A stretch of DNA of 64,000 nt from Acidobacteriota bacterium (GCA_019639115.1 JAHBSM010000010.1:95151-159150); one strand, 5' to 3'. Numbered from the stretch's first letter, positions 25,802 to 34,732 are shown. Program-made: numbers and translations. The notes: a model not told the origin generated them from the letters alone.

Positions 25802-26767
25802 ATGAACAAGATCTTGAGACGGTCATCCGTATTGGTTTCCGCCGTGCTTGCGGCCTCAATGGTAAACGCGTTTGGACAGGCTACGCTTCGCCGAGCGATG
25901 GATTTCGACGGCGACGGCAAGGCCGATGTAGCCGTAATGCGAAGTTCGGAGAATACCTTCTACGTCAATCGAAGCAACGGCAACGTGTTCAGCGCGACAC
26001 AATTCGGGATACTGCATACAGACACACCGGCTCCCGGCGATTATGACGGCGACGGCAAGGCCGACATCGCGGTCTGGCGATACACGAACGGCGTCTTTTA
26101 TTCGCTCGACAGCAGCACCGGAGCACTTAGAACAAGGCAATTCGGCACGGTCGGCGACGAGCTGATCCAGCGCGATTACGATGGCGACGGCAAAACCGAT
26201 TATGCAGTGATCCGGCGAACCGGCGGCGCGATGATCTGGTACATACTCAGCAGCTCGACCGGTGCTTTCTCAGGCGGCCAGTTCGGACTCTCGACCGACT
26301 TGGCGACGCCCGGCGATTATGACGGCGACGGCAAGGTCGATATCGCCGTCCAGCGGCAGGGCACGACCGCAGGCTCGCAGAGCACATTCTATGTTCTCGC
26401 GAGCTCGAACGGTTCGCTTATTGTGAGGAGCTGGGGCGTCCTGGGTGATCAGGTGGTTCCCGGTGACTACGACGGCGACGGAAAGACCGATCTTGCCGTG
26501 GTCCGTCGAAGCGGTACGACGACCGACAACCTCGTCTGGTACATACTGCGGAGCAGTGACAGCGGCTTGACGGCGGCAGCTTTCGGCATCACCGAATGGG
26601 ACACCCCGATCCAGAATGACTACGACGGCGACGGCAAGGCAGACATCGCCGTCTATCGCGAGACCAACGGTGTCAATTACATACTCAGAAGCTCTGACAG
26701 CGGCGTCTCCGGCTACCAGTGGGGATACTCGACCGATATACCGATCGGCGGCTACGACGTGCACTGA
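25802..26767 (+). CDS. Exported FG-GAP/VCBS repeat protein
   Basis: The 321-residue product has a signal peptide (to about residue 24, NAFGQ) and then six repeats built on DYDGDGKADIAV, spaced about 48 residues apart. Each Asp/Gly loop is a calcium-binding site of an integrin-like beta-propeller blade. No enzymatic domain is present, so the protein probably binds ligand or serves as a surface adhesin. A strong AAGGAAGG ribosome site precedes the ATG, 13 bp after the dioxygenase-like gene; an intrinsic terminator follows. Confidence 0.88.
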   Translation: MNKILRRSSVLVSAVLAASMVNAFGQATLRRAMDFDGDGKADVAVMRSSENTFYVNRSNGNVFSATQFGILHTDTPAPGDYDGDGKADIAVWRYTNGVFYSLDSSTGALRTRQFGTVGDELIQRDYDGDGKTDYAVIRRTGGAMIWYILSSSTGAFSGGQFGLSTDLATPGDYDGDGKVDIAVQRQGTTAGSQSTFYVLASSNGSLIVRSWGVLGDQVVPGDYDGDGKTDLAVVRRSGTTTDNLVWYILRSSDSGLTAAAFGITEWDTPIQNDYDGDGKADIAVYRETNGVNYILRSSDSGVSGYQWGYSTDIPIGGYDVH

Positions 26768-26799
26768 ACGGGAGCACATCATTTTCTCCTTTGGGCCTT

Positions 26800-26830
26800 G
26801 GGTCCCGATCGTGGTCGGGACCCGTTTTTT
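26800..26830 (+). terminator. Intrinsic terminator after FG-GAP gene
   Basis: GGGTCCCGA (26800-26808) pairs perfectly with TCGGGACCC (26815-26823) around TCGTGG and is followed by G and six T residues. It lies 32 bp past the stop at 26767 and closes the two-gene dioxygenase/FG-GAP transcript. Confidence 0.9.
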
Positions 26831-27030
26831 GCGCCGTTGGGTCGAGAGCGTCCGAAATGACTCTTCTAGACGATATTTCGTGACGGCCTAAACCTCAGAT
26901 CCGACTACGGTTACGGAGAAAGTGGGTCCCATCTGCGTGATCCGGGGGAACACGCATTTTGCGGCTTCCGCCCCGAACATTTCGCCGCAGCAAGGCTGCG
27001 CGATACAATCACATCTTCGAAAGCACCGTA

Positions 27031-27711
27031 TTGAACTACTACAATTATTTCACTGAGATCGAGGATACATTCGTCAGGCGGCGGGGCAAGCATCTGTTCC
27101 TGAGCCCGCTCGACTGGGCGATGATCGACGGCTGGAAGGAGCGCGGCGTGCCGCTCCACATCGTTCTGCGTGCGATCGAATCTGTCTTTGACGTTTATGA
27201 CCGGCTGCCGCCTGCTCAGCAAAAGCGGACCATTAAGAGCCTGTTCTATTGCCGCGAAGAGGTCGAGGCACAATATACTGAGTGGCTAGCTTCGCAAGCG
27301 GGAAAGCATACCGATGCGGACAAAGGCTCCGATAATGAATTCTCGCCACAGGCTATCCGCGAACACATTGACAAGGTCATCGCTCAGCTGCGGGGCGTCA
27401 CGCTTGAAGATTTGTCCGAGGGCATCAGCCGTGCGATTGACCGCCTCGTCGAACTCCGTGAGAATGTGACCTCCGACGCGGGGGCAATGGACGCTTCGCT
27501 CGGTGATATAGAAAAACTGCTTGAGCGTTCGATACTGTCGGATCGCGATCCCGTGCATCTAAAGATGTTGGAGAAAGCGACGGCCGCCGAGCTTCGCTCG
27601 TATCGTCGTGAAATGACCGCTGAGTCGTACAAGACGACGTTCGACCTGATGCTGCTCAAACGTCTTCGCGAGGACGCAGGCATACCGCGGCTGGGGCTGT
27701 TCTACATATGA
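27031..27711 (+). CDS. Conserved hypothetical protein, unknown
   Basis: The frame is open from a TTG at 26959; I prefer the TTG at 27031, which gives MNYYNYFTEIEDTFVRRRGK, because the upstream 24 codons look non-coding (Arg/Pro-rich). The product of about 226 residues is mostly helical and soluble, with the motif LSPLDWAMIDGWKERGVPL and a charged C-terminal half. I do not recognise a family with known function; I recall comparable acidobacterial proteins annotated only as hypothetical. It overlaps the next gene by 4 bp (ATGA), so the two are coupled. Confidence 0.7.
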   Translation: MNYYNYFTEIEDTFVRRRGKHLFLSPLDWAMIDGWKERGVPLHIVLRAIESVFDVYDRLPPAQQKRTIKSLFYCREEVEAQYTEWLASQAGKHTDADKGSDNEFSPQAIREHIDKVIAQLRGVTLEDLSEGISRAIDRLVELRENVTSDAGAMDASLGDIEKLLERSILSDRDPVHLKMLEKATAAELRSYRREMTAESYKTTFDLMLLKRLREDAGIPRLGLFYI

Positions 27712-28409
27712 TGAAAGCAATTATTTTGATCGCGATCACAGCGGCGGCAGCGGCGAACTCATTCGGCCAGCGACGTGTGACGCCGACAAAGATACCTTCG
27801 AGCGTCCCTGTCAAGCCGGGCACGGCGACCACGCAGAAAGCGCCGCCTGTTTCGGGCATCGCGGGAAGCGTCGAGGGCCGCACTTATTCGAATCCGCACT
27901 TCGGATTCAACGTTGAATTTCCCGCTTCGTGGCTGATCCCGGGGCCTGACTTCGAAAAGGTCATGCGAGAACGCGGATTCGATGTACGCGTCGCAAATAC
28001 TTCAGCTATGGGGCCGGCGTACTCGCAGGCTTTCAAGCGGAACGTTACGCACCTACTGACGGCGTATCGGAGCATGCCGGGGACGCCGGAGAACGCGTAT
28101 GTGATAATTGCTGCTGAGGATATAAAGCGATTTCCCCAAATAAAGGACGCTGTCGATTACGTTGACGCGGTCCGTGCGTCCTACGCAAATGCACGGCTGC
28201 CCGCCGGATTCAAGTACTCAGAGACGGACGCGGAAAAGCTCGGCGCCACGCAGTTCGCGTTCCTTGACAGCAGCATGGGATCAGAAAAGCGGCGGATGTA
28301 TGTGACGGTCCGAAACGGGTCGGCGCTGATATTCGTGCTTGCCTACACCAGAGCAGAAGACCTGGCTGCGTTTCGCCGGATCATGGAGGAGGCAGCCTTT
28401 GACCGCTGA
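27708..28409 (+). CDS. Exported protein, PsbP/Mog1-like fold suspected
   Basis: This 233-residue protein has a signal peptide ending at NSFGQ, a Pro/Thr-rich linker, then NPHFGFNVEFPASWLIPGPD, which resembles the start of PsbP/Mog1-type alpha-beta domains (YENSEYGFSFKYPSSW-like). A C-terminal RRMYVTVRNGSALIFVLAYT strand pair also fits. The fold is inferred from pattern only. The gene is coupled to its upstream neighbour by ATGA and overlaps the rlmD start by 11 bp. Confidence 0.7.
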   Translation: MMKAIILIAITAAAAANSFGQRRVTPTKIPSSVPVKPGTATTQKAPPVSGIAGSVEGRTYSNPHFGFNVEFPASWLIPGPDFEKVMRERGFDVRVANTSAMGPAYSQAFKRNVTHLLTAYRSMPGTPENAYVIIAAEDIKRFPQIKDAVDYVDAVRASYANARLPAGFKYSETDAEKLGATQFAFLDSSMGSEKRRMYVTVRNGSALIFVLAYTRAEDLAAFRRIMEEAAFDR

Positions 28410-29601
28410 TCCGGCCGCAGCCAAATATTCGGTCGGCGACGAGATCGAATTGACGATCGAACGGATCGTGCCGCGCGGGCTTGGCCTGGCGTTCGCCGAT
28501 GGACTGACCGTTTTTGTAAGGCTGGCTGCGCCCAGCGACCGAGTGAAGGTACGGCTGGATGAAGTGCGCGGCCGAACTGCATTTGGCAGCATCTCGGAGA
28601 TCATTGAGGCCGGCCCCGGCCGCAGGGTGCCGCCGTGTCGGCATTATGGCATCTGCGGCGGCTGCGATATGCAGCATTTGACCTATGAAGCACAGCTTGC
28701 GGCAAAAGCTTCCATCGTCGAAGACTGTCTTAGGCGGCTCGGAAAGATCGAGTCGGGACCGATCGCCATCGAGCCGGGGCCGGCCGAACTCCGGTATCGG
28801 ACTCGAGCGAGATGGCACGTCGATCTTGCTCATAATGCGGTCGGGTACCTGCGTTTCGGGTCGCATGAGGCCGTGAACGTGACCGAATGTCCGGTGTTGG
28901 CGGACGAACTCGCAGACGCTATGTCCGAGATTCGGCGAGACGCCGAGACCGGCCGGTTTTTGAATGAAAAGGCAGAGGTCGATGCGGCGTCGGGATCCGA
29001 TGGCGTTTCGCTTTGGTCGCCGCATCTCGCAACGGCCGTTAAAGATGTCTCCGCCGACATCGGAGGCCTGCGATACGAATATTCGGCTCAGGTTTTTTTC
29101 CAAGGCAACGCCGGAGCCGTGCCGCGGCTCGTCGAGCTCGCCATTGGCGGACTCAGCGGCACGTCCGCATTGGACCTGTATTGCGGCGTCGGGCTGCTGA
29201 CGCTTCCGCTCGCGACAACCTTCGACGAGGTGACCGGGGTCGAATCGAGCAGAACGTCGGTCGAATTCGCACGCAGGAACGCGGATCGAGCCGGGCTCGG
29301 GAACGTCGAACTCCGCTGCGAGACCGCCATAAGATATCTCGACGCGGCCGCCGGGTCGCGGCCCGATCTTGTGGTGCTCGATCCTCCGCGTTCGGGTACT
29401 GAGCGTGGCGTGATAGAGGCTTTGATCGACGTGCGTCCAAAGCAGATATCCTATGTTTCGTGCGAGCCGTCAATGCTGGCTCGGGACCTGAGAAAACTCC
29501 TAGACGGCGGATACCGGATCGATGGCATCACGGCGATCGACCTATTTCCGCAGACGCACCATGTCGAGACGGTCGCCAGATTGAGCGATATGCAACTTTG
29601 A
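28399..29601 (+). CDS. rlmD: 23S rRNA (uracil-C5)-methyltransferase
   Basis: The 400-residue enzyme methylates C5 of a uridine in 23S rRNA (U1939 in E. coli). It has a TRAM domain (DEIELTIERIVPRGLGLAF), a [4Fe-4S] site with Cys80, Cys86, Cys89 and Cys163 matching the E. coli positions, an SAM-binding domain (LDLYCGVGLLTLPLA) and the catalytic Cys355 in YVSCEPSMLARDL, with a general-base Glu in HHVETVARL. The TTG at 28399 is chosen: GGAGGAGG lies 6 nt upstream, whereas the open frame back to 28339 overlaps the previous gene. RlmCD/TrmA paralogues are hard to separate. Confidence 0.9.
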   Translation: MTADPAAAKYSVGDEIELTIERIVPRGLGLAFADGLTVFVRLAAPSDRVKVRLDEVRGRTAFGSISEIIEAGPGRRVPPCRHYGICGGCDMQHLTYEAQLAAKASIVEDCLRRLGKIESGPIAIEPGPAELRYRTRARWHVDLAHNAVGYLRFGSHEAVNVTECPVLADELADAMSEIRRDAETGRFLNEKAEVDAASGSDGVSLWSPHLATAVKDVSADIGGLRYEYSAQVFFQGNAGAVPRLVELAIGGLSGTSALDLYCGVGLLTLPLATTFDEVTGVESSRTSVEFARRNADRAGLGNVELRCETAIRYLDAAAGSRPDLVVLDPPRSGTERGVIEALIDVRPKQISYVSCEPSMLARDLRKLLDGGYRIDGITAIDLFPQTHHVETVARLSDMQL

Positions 29602-29644
29602 GCTCGCCGCGACGTTCATTAAACTTGGACGGGAACTATACGAT

Positions 29645-30628
29645 ATGCCGCGAAAGAACAACGACGAACCGACGGGCAAACTTGCCAAAAGCCTCTATGT
29701 ACGCTGCCGTTATTGCGGCCAGCGAAACGCCGTAAAGGAAGGCTACAAGGATCGCGACGCAAACTGCGGCAAATGCAAGCTGCCGTTGTCGAACGAACCT
29801 CACCGCAAATTTGGCGATCTGGACAAGAACGACTACATCCACCCCGAGGACCGTCGGGCGCTTGCTGCGCTGCGGGCGATACCGGGGATCGATTCGGCGC
29901 TCAAGAAGCTGCTTGCCGTTACCGGCGAATCAGCGATCAGGGTCTCTTTCATGGCGTCGGCCATCAAGGTCACGCCGAAGCAGTGCCCCGACCTGTACGC
30001 AAAGCTCGAGATCGCGTGTTCTACTCTCGGTGTCGATATGCCGGATATGTTCGTTCAGCAGAATCCGATGGTTAACGCTTTCACCGGAGGTGTCGAAAGA
30101 CCGGTGATCGTGCTTCACTCTGCTTTGCTCGAGCGGCTGACCGATGAAGAGACCCTGTGCGTGATCGCGCACGAGGTCGGGCACATACATGCGGAGCACG
30201 TGCTCTATCTAACCGCCGCACGGCTGATGGAGGCTCTGGCTAACTTGTCGGTCGCCAGGCTGATACCAGGCAGCGAGATCATCAAATTCATAGTCTCGGC
30301 CGGCATATCAAGCGCGTTGCTTGCATGGTCGCGTCGGGCCGAGCTTTCGTGCGACAGGGCTGCGCTGCTTGTTACACAGGATCCGCATGTGATCGGCCGG
30401 ACGATGATGAAACTCGGCGGTGGCACCTTCGCGTCCAAGGTGGATTACGCACTCTTTCTCGAACAGGCGCGCGAGTTTCAGAAAAATTACGACGAGAACA
30501 AGCTCGACAAATTCTGGGCCGACATCATAAATGCCGGCCTGTCGCATCCTTTTCCGGTGTGGCGCGTCTCGGAGATACTGGCCTGGGTCGATAGCGGCGA
30601 ATACGCCGATCTGATGAAGAGAGGATGA
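29645..30628 (+). CDS. M48 family metalloprotease with N-terminal zinc ribbon
   Basis: The 327-residue protein starts with a four-Cys zinc ribbon (Cys21, Cys24, Cys41, Cys44) and continues with an M48 peptidase domain. The zinc motif HEVGH is at 176-180 in CVIAHEVGHIHAEH and the third ligand Glu lies in SRRAELSCDRAAL. A hydrophobic stretch near 215-240 may be a membrane-associated hairpin, as in HtpX. No signal peptide is present, so the active site is probably cytosolic or at the membrane. The ribbon could bind substrate or nucleic acid. Confidence 0.88.
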   Translation: MPRKNNDEPTGKLAKSLYVRCRYCGQRNAVKEGYKDRDANCGKCKLPLSNEPHRKFGDLDKNDYIHPEDRRALAALRAIPGIDSALKKLLAVTGESAIRVSFMASAIKVTPKQCPDLYAKLEIACSTLGVDMPDMFVQQNPMVNAFTGGVERPVIVLHSALLERLTDEETLCVIAHEVGHIHAEHVLYLTAARLMEALANLSVARLIPGSEIIKFIVSAGISSALLAWSRRAELSCDRAALLVTQDPHVIGRTMMKLGGGTFASKVDYALFLEQAREFQKNYDENKLDKFWADIINAGLSHPFPVWRVSEILAWVDSGEYADLMKRG

Positions 30629-30632
30629 CGCC

Positions 30633-30944
30633 GTGATCATCGTTATGACGACAGTTCCCGACCGCAGCGAGGCCGAAGCACTGACCCGCGGACTGATATC
30701 GCACAGACTTGCGGCCTGCGTTCAGATTCTGCCGGAGATGACGTCCGTCTATAGGTGGGAAGGCGAGATACAGCGCGAGAGCGAGCTTTTGCTTCTGATC
30801 AAATCCGACGCCGGGAGATACGACGAGATCGAGGAATTCATAAAAAGCAGCCATAGTTACGACGTGCCTGAGATCGCTTCGGTCGAAGCTGACCGAGTTT
30901 CGGAGGCCTACGCGTCGTGGCTGGGCGAGTCGGTCACGCGCTAG
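30633..30944 (+). CDS. cutA: Divalent-cation tolerance protein CutA
   Basis: The 103-residue trimeric CutA fold is recognised by VMTTVPDRSEAEALTRGLIS, LAACVQILPEMTSVYRWEGE and ELLLLIKSDAGRYDEIEEFI, with a C-terminal YDVPEI motif. CutA proteins bind copper or other ligands; their physiological role remains debated. The GTG start lies 4 bp after the protease stop, so the two genes are likely co-transcribed. Confidence 0.95.
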   Translation: MIIVMTTVPDRSEAEALTRGLISHRLAACVQILPEMTSVYRWEGEIQRESELLLLIKSDAGRYDEIEEFIKSSHSYDVPEIASVEADRVSEAYASWLGESVTR

Positions 30945-30975
30945 CGCTCGCGAGCGAGGGTCGCCTCGCGACGGA

Positions 30976-31791
30976 TCACTTGCCGTTGTCGATACCGGCG
31001 TAGCACGTTCGGATGATGAAATCGACCGCGTCTCGCGGCGAATCGGTCAGATGGATCAAGCCCAGGTCCTCTTTGTTTATCATTTTTTCGTTCAGCATCG
31101 TGGACGTGAGCCACGCAAGCAGCCCTTTCCAATACTGAGATCCAAAGAGCACGACCGGGAAGTTGCGGATCTTTCGGGTCTGGATCAGCGTCAACGCCTC
31201 AAAGAGTTCGTCCATAGTTCCGAACCCGCCGGGGAATATCACGTAGGCGTTGCTGTATTTGATGAACATCGTCTTGCGGACGAAAAAATATTTGAACGTG
31301 ATCGAGCGGTTCTGGTAGGGATTTGGCTCCTGCTCCATCGGCAGTTCGATATTGCATCCGATCGAGACCGTGCCTGCCTCGCGGGCGCCGCGATTAGCTG
31401 CTTCCATGACGCCGGGGCCGCCGCCCGTGATGATCTCAAACCCTGCGGCGCCGAGCAAATAGGCCGTCTCCTTAGCGGCCTTATACATTGGGTCGTCCTC
31501 GTGGGTGCGTGCCGAACCGAATATCGAGACACCGCGCGTCACGGTCGCCAGCGTGTCAAATCCGCCGACCAGCTCGCTCAGCACGCGAAATACACGCCAC
31601 GAATCAGACCGCTGAAAGTCGTCCTCCAGCTCAGGCGAACGCAAAAGAGCTTCGTCGTCGGTCAATTTCCAATAGCCGGGCATTGCGTCGATCTCACGCG
31701 CTTCGGCGATGGTCTTAGGCGCGACGACCGTCGGCTTGGCTGCCGAGCGGCGCTTGCGCGTGCCTGATTTTGTCGCTTTTGTTCTTGCCAT
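30976..31791 (-). CDS. LOG family protein (TIGR00730-like)
   Basis: The 271-residue protein carries the nucleotide-binding motifs of the LOG family: ITGGGPGVMEAANRGAREAG and FPGGFGTMDELFEALTLIQT. Members are 5'-monophosphate phosphoribohydrolases that release the base from AMP-type nucleotides, or cytokinin-activating enzymes. The N-terminus has a basic Lys/Arg/Ala-rich extension (about 25 residues). It converges with cutA across 31 bp that contain GC-rich palindromes, and it follows fabI in the same direction. Confidence 0.9.
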   Translation of the reverse strand: MARTKATKSGTRKRRSAAKPTVVAPKTIAEAREIDAMPGYWKLTDDEALLRSPELEDDFQRSDSWRVFRVLSELVGGFDTLATVTRGVSIFGSARTHEDDPMYKAAKETAYLLGAAGFEIITGGGPGVMEAANRGAREAGTVSIGCNIELPMEQEPNPYQNRSITFKYFFVRKTMFIKYSNAYVIFPGGFGTMDELFEALTLIQTRKIRNFPVVLFGSQYWKGLLAWLTSTMLNEKMINKEDLGLIHLTDSPRDAVDFIIRTCYAGIDNGK

Positions 31792-31825
31792 TTTGTCAAA
31801 GGTCCGGCTCTGCCGCCGGGGCGGG

Positions 31826-32593
31826 TTATATTCCCATTATGTGGTAACCGCAATCCACATAAATGGTCTCGCCGGTGATGCCGCTCGCGAGGTCACTGAT
31901 CAGGAACAAAGCCGTGTTGCCGACCTCGTCGGCGGTGACGTTGCGTTTGAGCGGCGATCGCTCTCCGACATATCCGAGGAGCGAGCCCATGCCTCGAACT
32001 CCGCGTGCCGACAACGTGTTTATCGGGCCCGCCGAGATGGCGTTGACGCGGATATTGTCCTTGCCGAGGTCGGCCGCCAGATATCGGGTCGAGGACTCGA
32101 GAGCCGATTTTGCAACACCCATCACGTTGTAGTTCATTACGACCTTTTCCGCGCCGTAATAGCTCATCGTGACGATGCTGCCGCCCTCGGTCATCAGCGG
32201 CAGAGCAGCTCGAGCTACCTGTGTAAGCGAGTAGGCACTTATCTCGAGAGCCATCCTGAAAGCATCACGCGAGGTATTTACAAACTCGCCCTCGAGAGCT
32301 TCTTTTGGCGCAAAGGCGATCGAGTGAACGATGAAATCCAGCCGTCCGTAGCGCTGTTTGACCGCGTCAATTGCAGCGTCGAGCGTCTCTTGTTCGGACA
32401 CGTCGCAAGGGACCACTAACGAGTCGTTCAAGGTTCCCGCAAGTTCATCGACCGTCTCTTTGAGCCTTTCGGCCTGATATGTGAACGCCATACGGGCGCC
32501 TTCGGCGGCGCACGCTTTAGCACACGCCCAGGCGATAGAACGCTTATTAGCGACCCCGAGTACCAATCCGATCTTGTTATCCAGCATTGCCAT
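31826..32593 (-). CDS. fabI: Enoyl-ACP reductase (NADH)
   Basis: The 255-residue short-chain dehydrogenase performs the final reduction of fatty-acid elongation. FabI features are the nucleotide site LVLGVANKRSIAWACAKA, the SIAFAPKEALEGEF segment and the catalytic Tyr155 and Lys162 in NYNVMGVAKSALE (Tyr-x6-Lys), followed by VRVNAISAGPINTLSARGV. Length is typical. It stands alone among fatty-acid synthesis genes here. Confidence 0.96.
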   Translation of the reverse strand: MAMLDNKIGLVLGVANKRSIAWACAKACAAEGARMAFTYQAERLKETVDELAGTLNDSLVVPCDVSEQETLDAAIDAVKQRYGRLDFIVHSIAFAPKEALEGEFVNTSRDAFRMALEISAYSLTQVARAALPLMTEGGSIVTMSYYGAEKVVMNYNVMGVAKSALESSTRYLAADLGKDNIRVNAISAGPINTLSARGVRGMGSLLGYVGERSPLKRNVTADEVGNTALFLISDLASGITGETIYVDCGYHIMGI

Positions 32594-32623
32594 AATTCTA
32601 TTTTCTCCTCAGATAATGGGAGT

Positions 32624-33385
32624 TCAGCCTTCGCTTAGGTAAACCTTCTGAAGCATCTCGAAATCCAGCATTCTGATATCTATCTCGACCGGCGTCTCGC
32701 TGAAACGCCGCGTTATCAAAGCATCTCTGAGCAGTTCCTCGTCCGTGGCCGAAAGCTGTGTGACCAGCACCAGCATAAGGTCGAGGCGGAGCTTGCTCCG
32801 CATACTGTGGAGGTTGCCCTTGGCAGTGGAGATCTTTCGGATGACTGCGTCGATCTTGTCCGGCCTGAGGTCCGGTGCGACCAGGAATGCGACCTCGACG
32901 CAGGTGACCAGGTCGCCGTTCACGATGATCGCGTCGAACGGGACCTTGCCAATACTTACATGCCTCAAAAGCGGCCTGTCCTCTTCCTGCTGTATCTGTC
33001 TAAGAGCAAGGTCCTCGGCCACGATATAAGCCGAAAGCAGGTCAGGCAGTTGTTCGTTCCCGACCTCGAGCAACCTGGCAAGTTCGCGAACCTCGAGCAT
33101 GACGCTCTGACGCTGCATCTCGGGCAGGGCGGCGTTCCAACGGATAAATCTGCGGTCATCGACCGCCGTCTCACGCCGCGCCCGAGCGATATGAAGCAGG
33201 CTCAGAAGAATAAAGGCCGCGATCGACAGGCCGGACAGGATCACTCCCGCCAGAAAGCCCTCAGCCGCAGACGCCGCAAGCAGCCCGCCGAGAAGCACCA
33301 AGAGGGCCGCCGACAGCACCGCCGTCGAGATGTTTCGTTTCGGGCGGTCAAGCCGAGCGAGCGAATTGTCGCTACCTTTACTCAT
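32624..33385 (-). CDS. Membrane protein of unknown function
   Basis: This 253-residue protein has two adjacent membrane helices at about 22-42 and 45-67 and a long cytoplasmic C-terminal domain. That domain begins with a helical part (MQRQSVMLEVRELARLLEVG) and ends in an alpha/beta part (VEVAFLVAPDLRPDKIDAVI, KLRLDLMLVLVTQLSATDEE). I do not recognise it; the latter half resembles a nuclease-like or Rossmann-like sheet, but no catalytic motif stands out. It lies between fabI and the PfkB kinase gene in the same orientation. Confidence 0.75.
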   Translation of the reverse strand: MSKGSDNSLARLDRPKRNISTAVLSAALLVLLGGLLAASAAEGFLAGVILSGLSIAAFILLSLLHIARARRETAVDDRRFIRWNAALPEMQRQSVMLEVRELARLLEVGNEQLPDLLSAYIVAEDLALRQIQQEEDRPLLRHVSIGKVPFDAIIVNGDLVTCVEVAFLVAPDLRPDKIDAVIRKISTAKGNLHSMRSKLRLDLMLVLVTQLSATDEELLRDALITRRFSETPVEIDIRMLDFEMLQKVYLSEG

Positions 33386-33396
33386 CGTGCAGCCGC

Positions 33397-34332
33397 CTAG
33401 ACAGCTCTGACCCGCTCGAACGGGATATCGTCGAAATGCGTCATCGATTTGAAATCGCGGAATCTCTGATTGATCTCAGAATAGTCGAGAGCGTCCACGC
33501 GTTCGGTGCCGAACCGCTCGACATTGAACGACGCCATCACTGAACCGTAGATACAAGCCCGGCGGAGCACGTCGTCCGTGATCGAATCGTGGCTGGCCAG
33601 ATAACCCATGAATCCGCCGGCGAACGTGTCGCCCGCACCCGTCGGGTCAAAGACCGATTCGAGCGGATACGCAGGAGCAGCGAAATAGCCGTTCTTTGTA
33701 AATAGCGTAGCGCCGTATTCGCCTCGTTTGATGACGACCGCACGAAGTCCAAGGTCCATCAATGCCCGAGCCGCTTTATGGATATTCGGTTCATCGGTCA
33801 ATTGGCGAGCCTCAGCGTCGTTGATTATGACGCAATCGACGGCCTTGATAGTGTCGATGACCGCGTCCTTCATCGACGAGATCCAGAAGTTCATCGTGTC
33901 CATCGCGACAAATCCGGCATTACCGCATTGCTGGCGAACCTGGAGCTGCAGCGAGGGCAAAATGTTTGCCAGAAATAGAAGCTTGGCGTTGCGCGAACGT
34001 TCGCTGAGCTTGGGGTCGAACGTTTCGAAGACATTCAGTTGCGTGTCGAGCGTATGTGCGGTGTTCATGTCATAGTCATATCGACCGCTCCAGAAGAATG
34101 TCTTGCCGTCCGCGACGACCTCGATGTCGTCCGTATTTATATGATGGCGACGGAATACGTCCCATTCAGCTTCGCCGAAATCACCGCCGACCACTCCGAC
34201 CGCGTTCACTTCGGTAAAGAAACTTGCCGACAGGCCGAAATGCGTGGCCGCTCCGCCCAAAACCTTTTCACGTTTGCCGAAAGGCGTTTCGAGAGCGTCG
34301 AACGCCACAGAACCTACAACAGTTAATGACAT
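33397..34332 (-). CDS. PfkB family sugar/nucleoside kinase
   Basis: The 311-residue kinase shows the PfkB C-terminal signature DPTGAGDTFAGGFMGYLA with the catalytic Asp in GAGD, and an N-terminal GGAATHFGLSASFFTEV glycine motif. It phosphorylates a sugar or nucleoside with ATP; the substrate cannot be told, and adenosine- or ribokinase-like enzymes share this pattern. It is the first gene of the minus-strand group that continues with the membrane protein and fabI, and is divergent from the subtilase. Confidence 0.9.
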   Translation of the reverse strand: MSLTVVGSVAFDALETPFGKREKVLGGAATHFGLSASFFTEVNAVGVVGGDFGEAEWDVFRRHHINTDDIEVVADGKTFFWSGRYDYDMNTAHTLDTQLNVFETFDPKLSERSRNAKLLFLANILPSLQLQVRQQCGNAGFVAMDTMNFWISSMKDAVIDTIKAVDCVIINDAEARQLTDEPNIHKAARALMDLGLRAVVIKRGEYGATLFTKNGYFAAPAYPLESVFDPTGAGDTFAGGFMGYLASHDSITDDVLRRACIYGSVMASFNVERFGTERVDALDYSEINQRFRDFKSMTHFDDIPFERVRAV

Positions 34333-34732
34333 TTATTTGATACGAATTCTCCAATTTAAGTCCGCTTCGGTGACAAGGCGACCGATCGAGCACGCGCCGC
34401 CCGGTGCCGAAGCATGATAGAACCTCAACATTTTACACGTCGGCGGCTGATTTTGCGATGTATGCCAAATGTCGGCCTCCGCTCACGGACGTGCCGTCGG
34501 GCTTCAATTGCCGCAACGGGCCCCGCGAGGCGTTCGATCAGGTGATCGATATTCGGTCAGCTTGACCGTCCGTCGCACTCTTTTTGACCGAATATGACTA
34601 CCTAGAAATTCGGCGAATATCACGTAAGTTGTGTAGATGCAACATATACATTCGTGGCACGCGAATTGTTTACCCGGAAGCGGACGTTTGTGTCCATATG
34701 TTTATTTGGCCCTTGGTATAGGAGCAATAGAA
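34333..34732. other. Divergent intergenic region of 400 bp
   Basis: No gene is supported. An open frame reaches upstream from the subtilase to 34637 but lacks a ribosome site. The region holds promoters for the PfkB kinase (minus) and the subtilase (plus), plus a cluster of ATTCGG-containing inverted repeats listed separately (34549-34620). GGAG at 34721-34724 is the ribosome site that fixes the subtilase start at 34733. Confidence 0.5.
34549..34620. promoter_or_regulatory. Inverted-repeat cluster upstream of subtilase
   Basis: ATATTCGGTCA (34549-34559) and TGACCGAATAT (34585-34595) are a perfect 11-bp inverted repeat separated by 25 bp. A partial copy TTGACCG lies between them (34562), and the near-palindrome ATTCGGCGAAT follows (34609-34619). 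The cluster is 115-185 bp upstream of the subtilase start. It could be two operator sites bound cooperatively or a long stem-loop; the regulator is unknown. Confidence 0.5.

Noticed and set aside
30945..30975. GC-rich palindromes (CGCTCGCGAGCG, GTCGC-CTC-GCGAC) between cutA and the LOG gene
   Set aside because: They may weakly fold at the convergent ends, but there is no T-run on either strand, so a terminator call is not supported.
34637..34732. Upstream extension of the subtilase frame
   Set aside because: The extra 32 residues include Cys and Pro turns before a clear signal peptide; GGAG stands correctly in front of the ATG at 34733.
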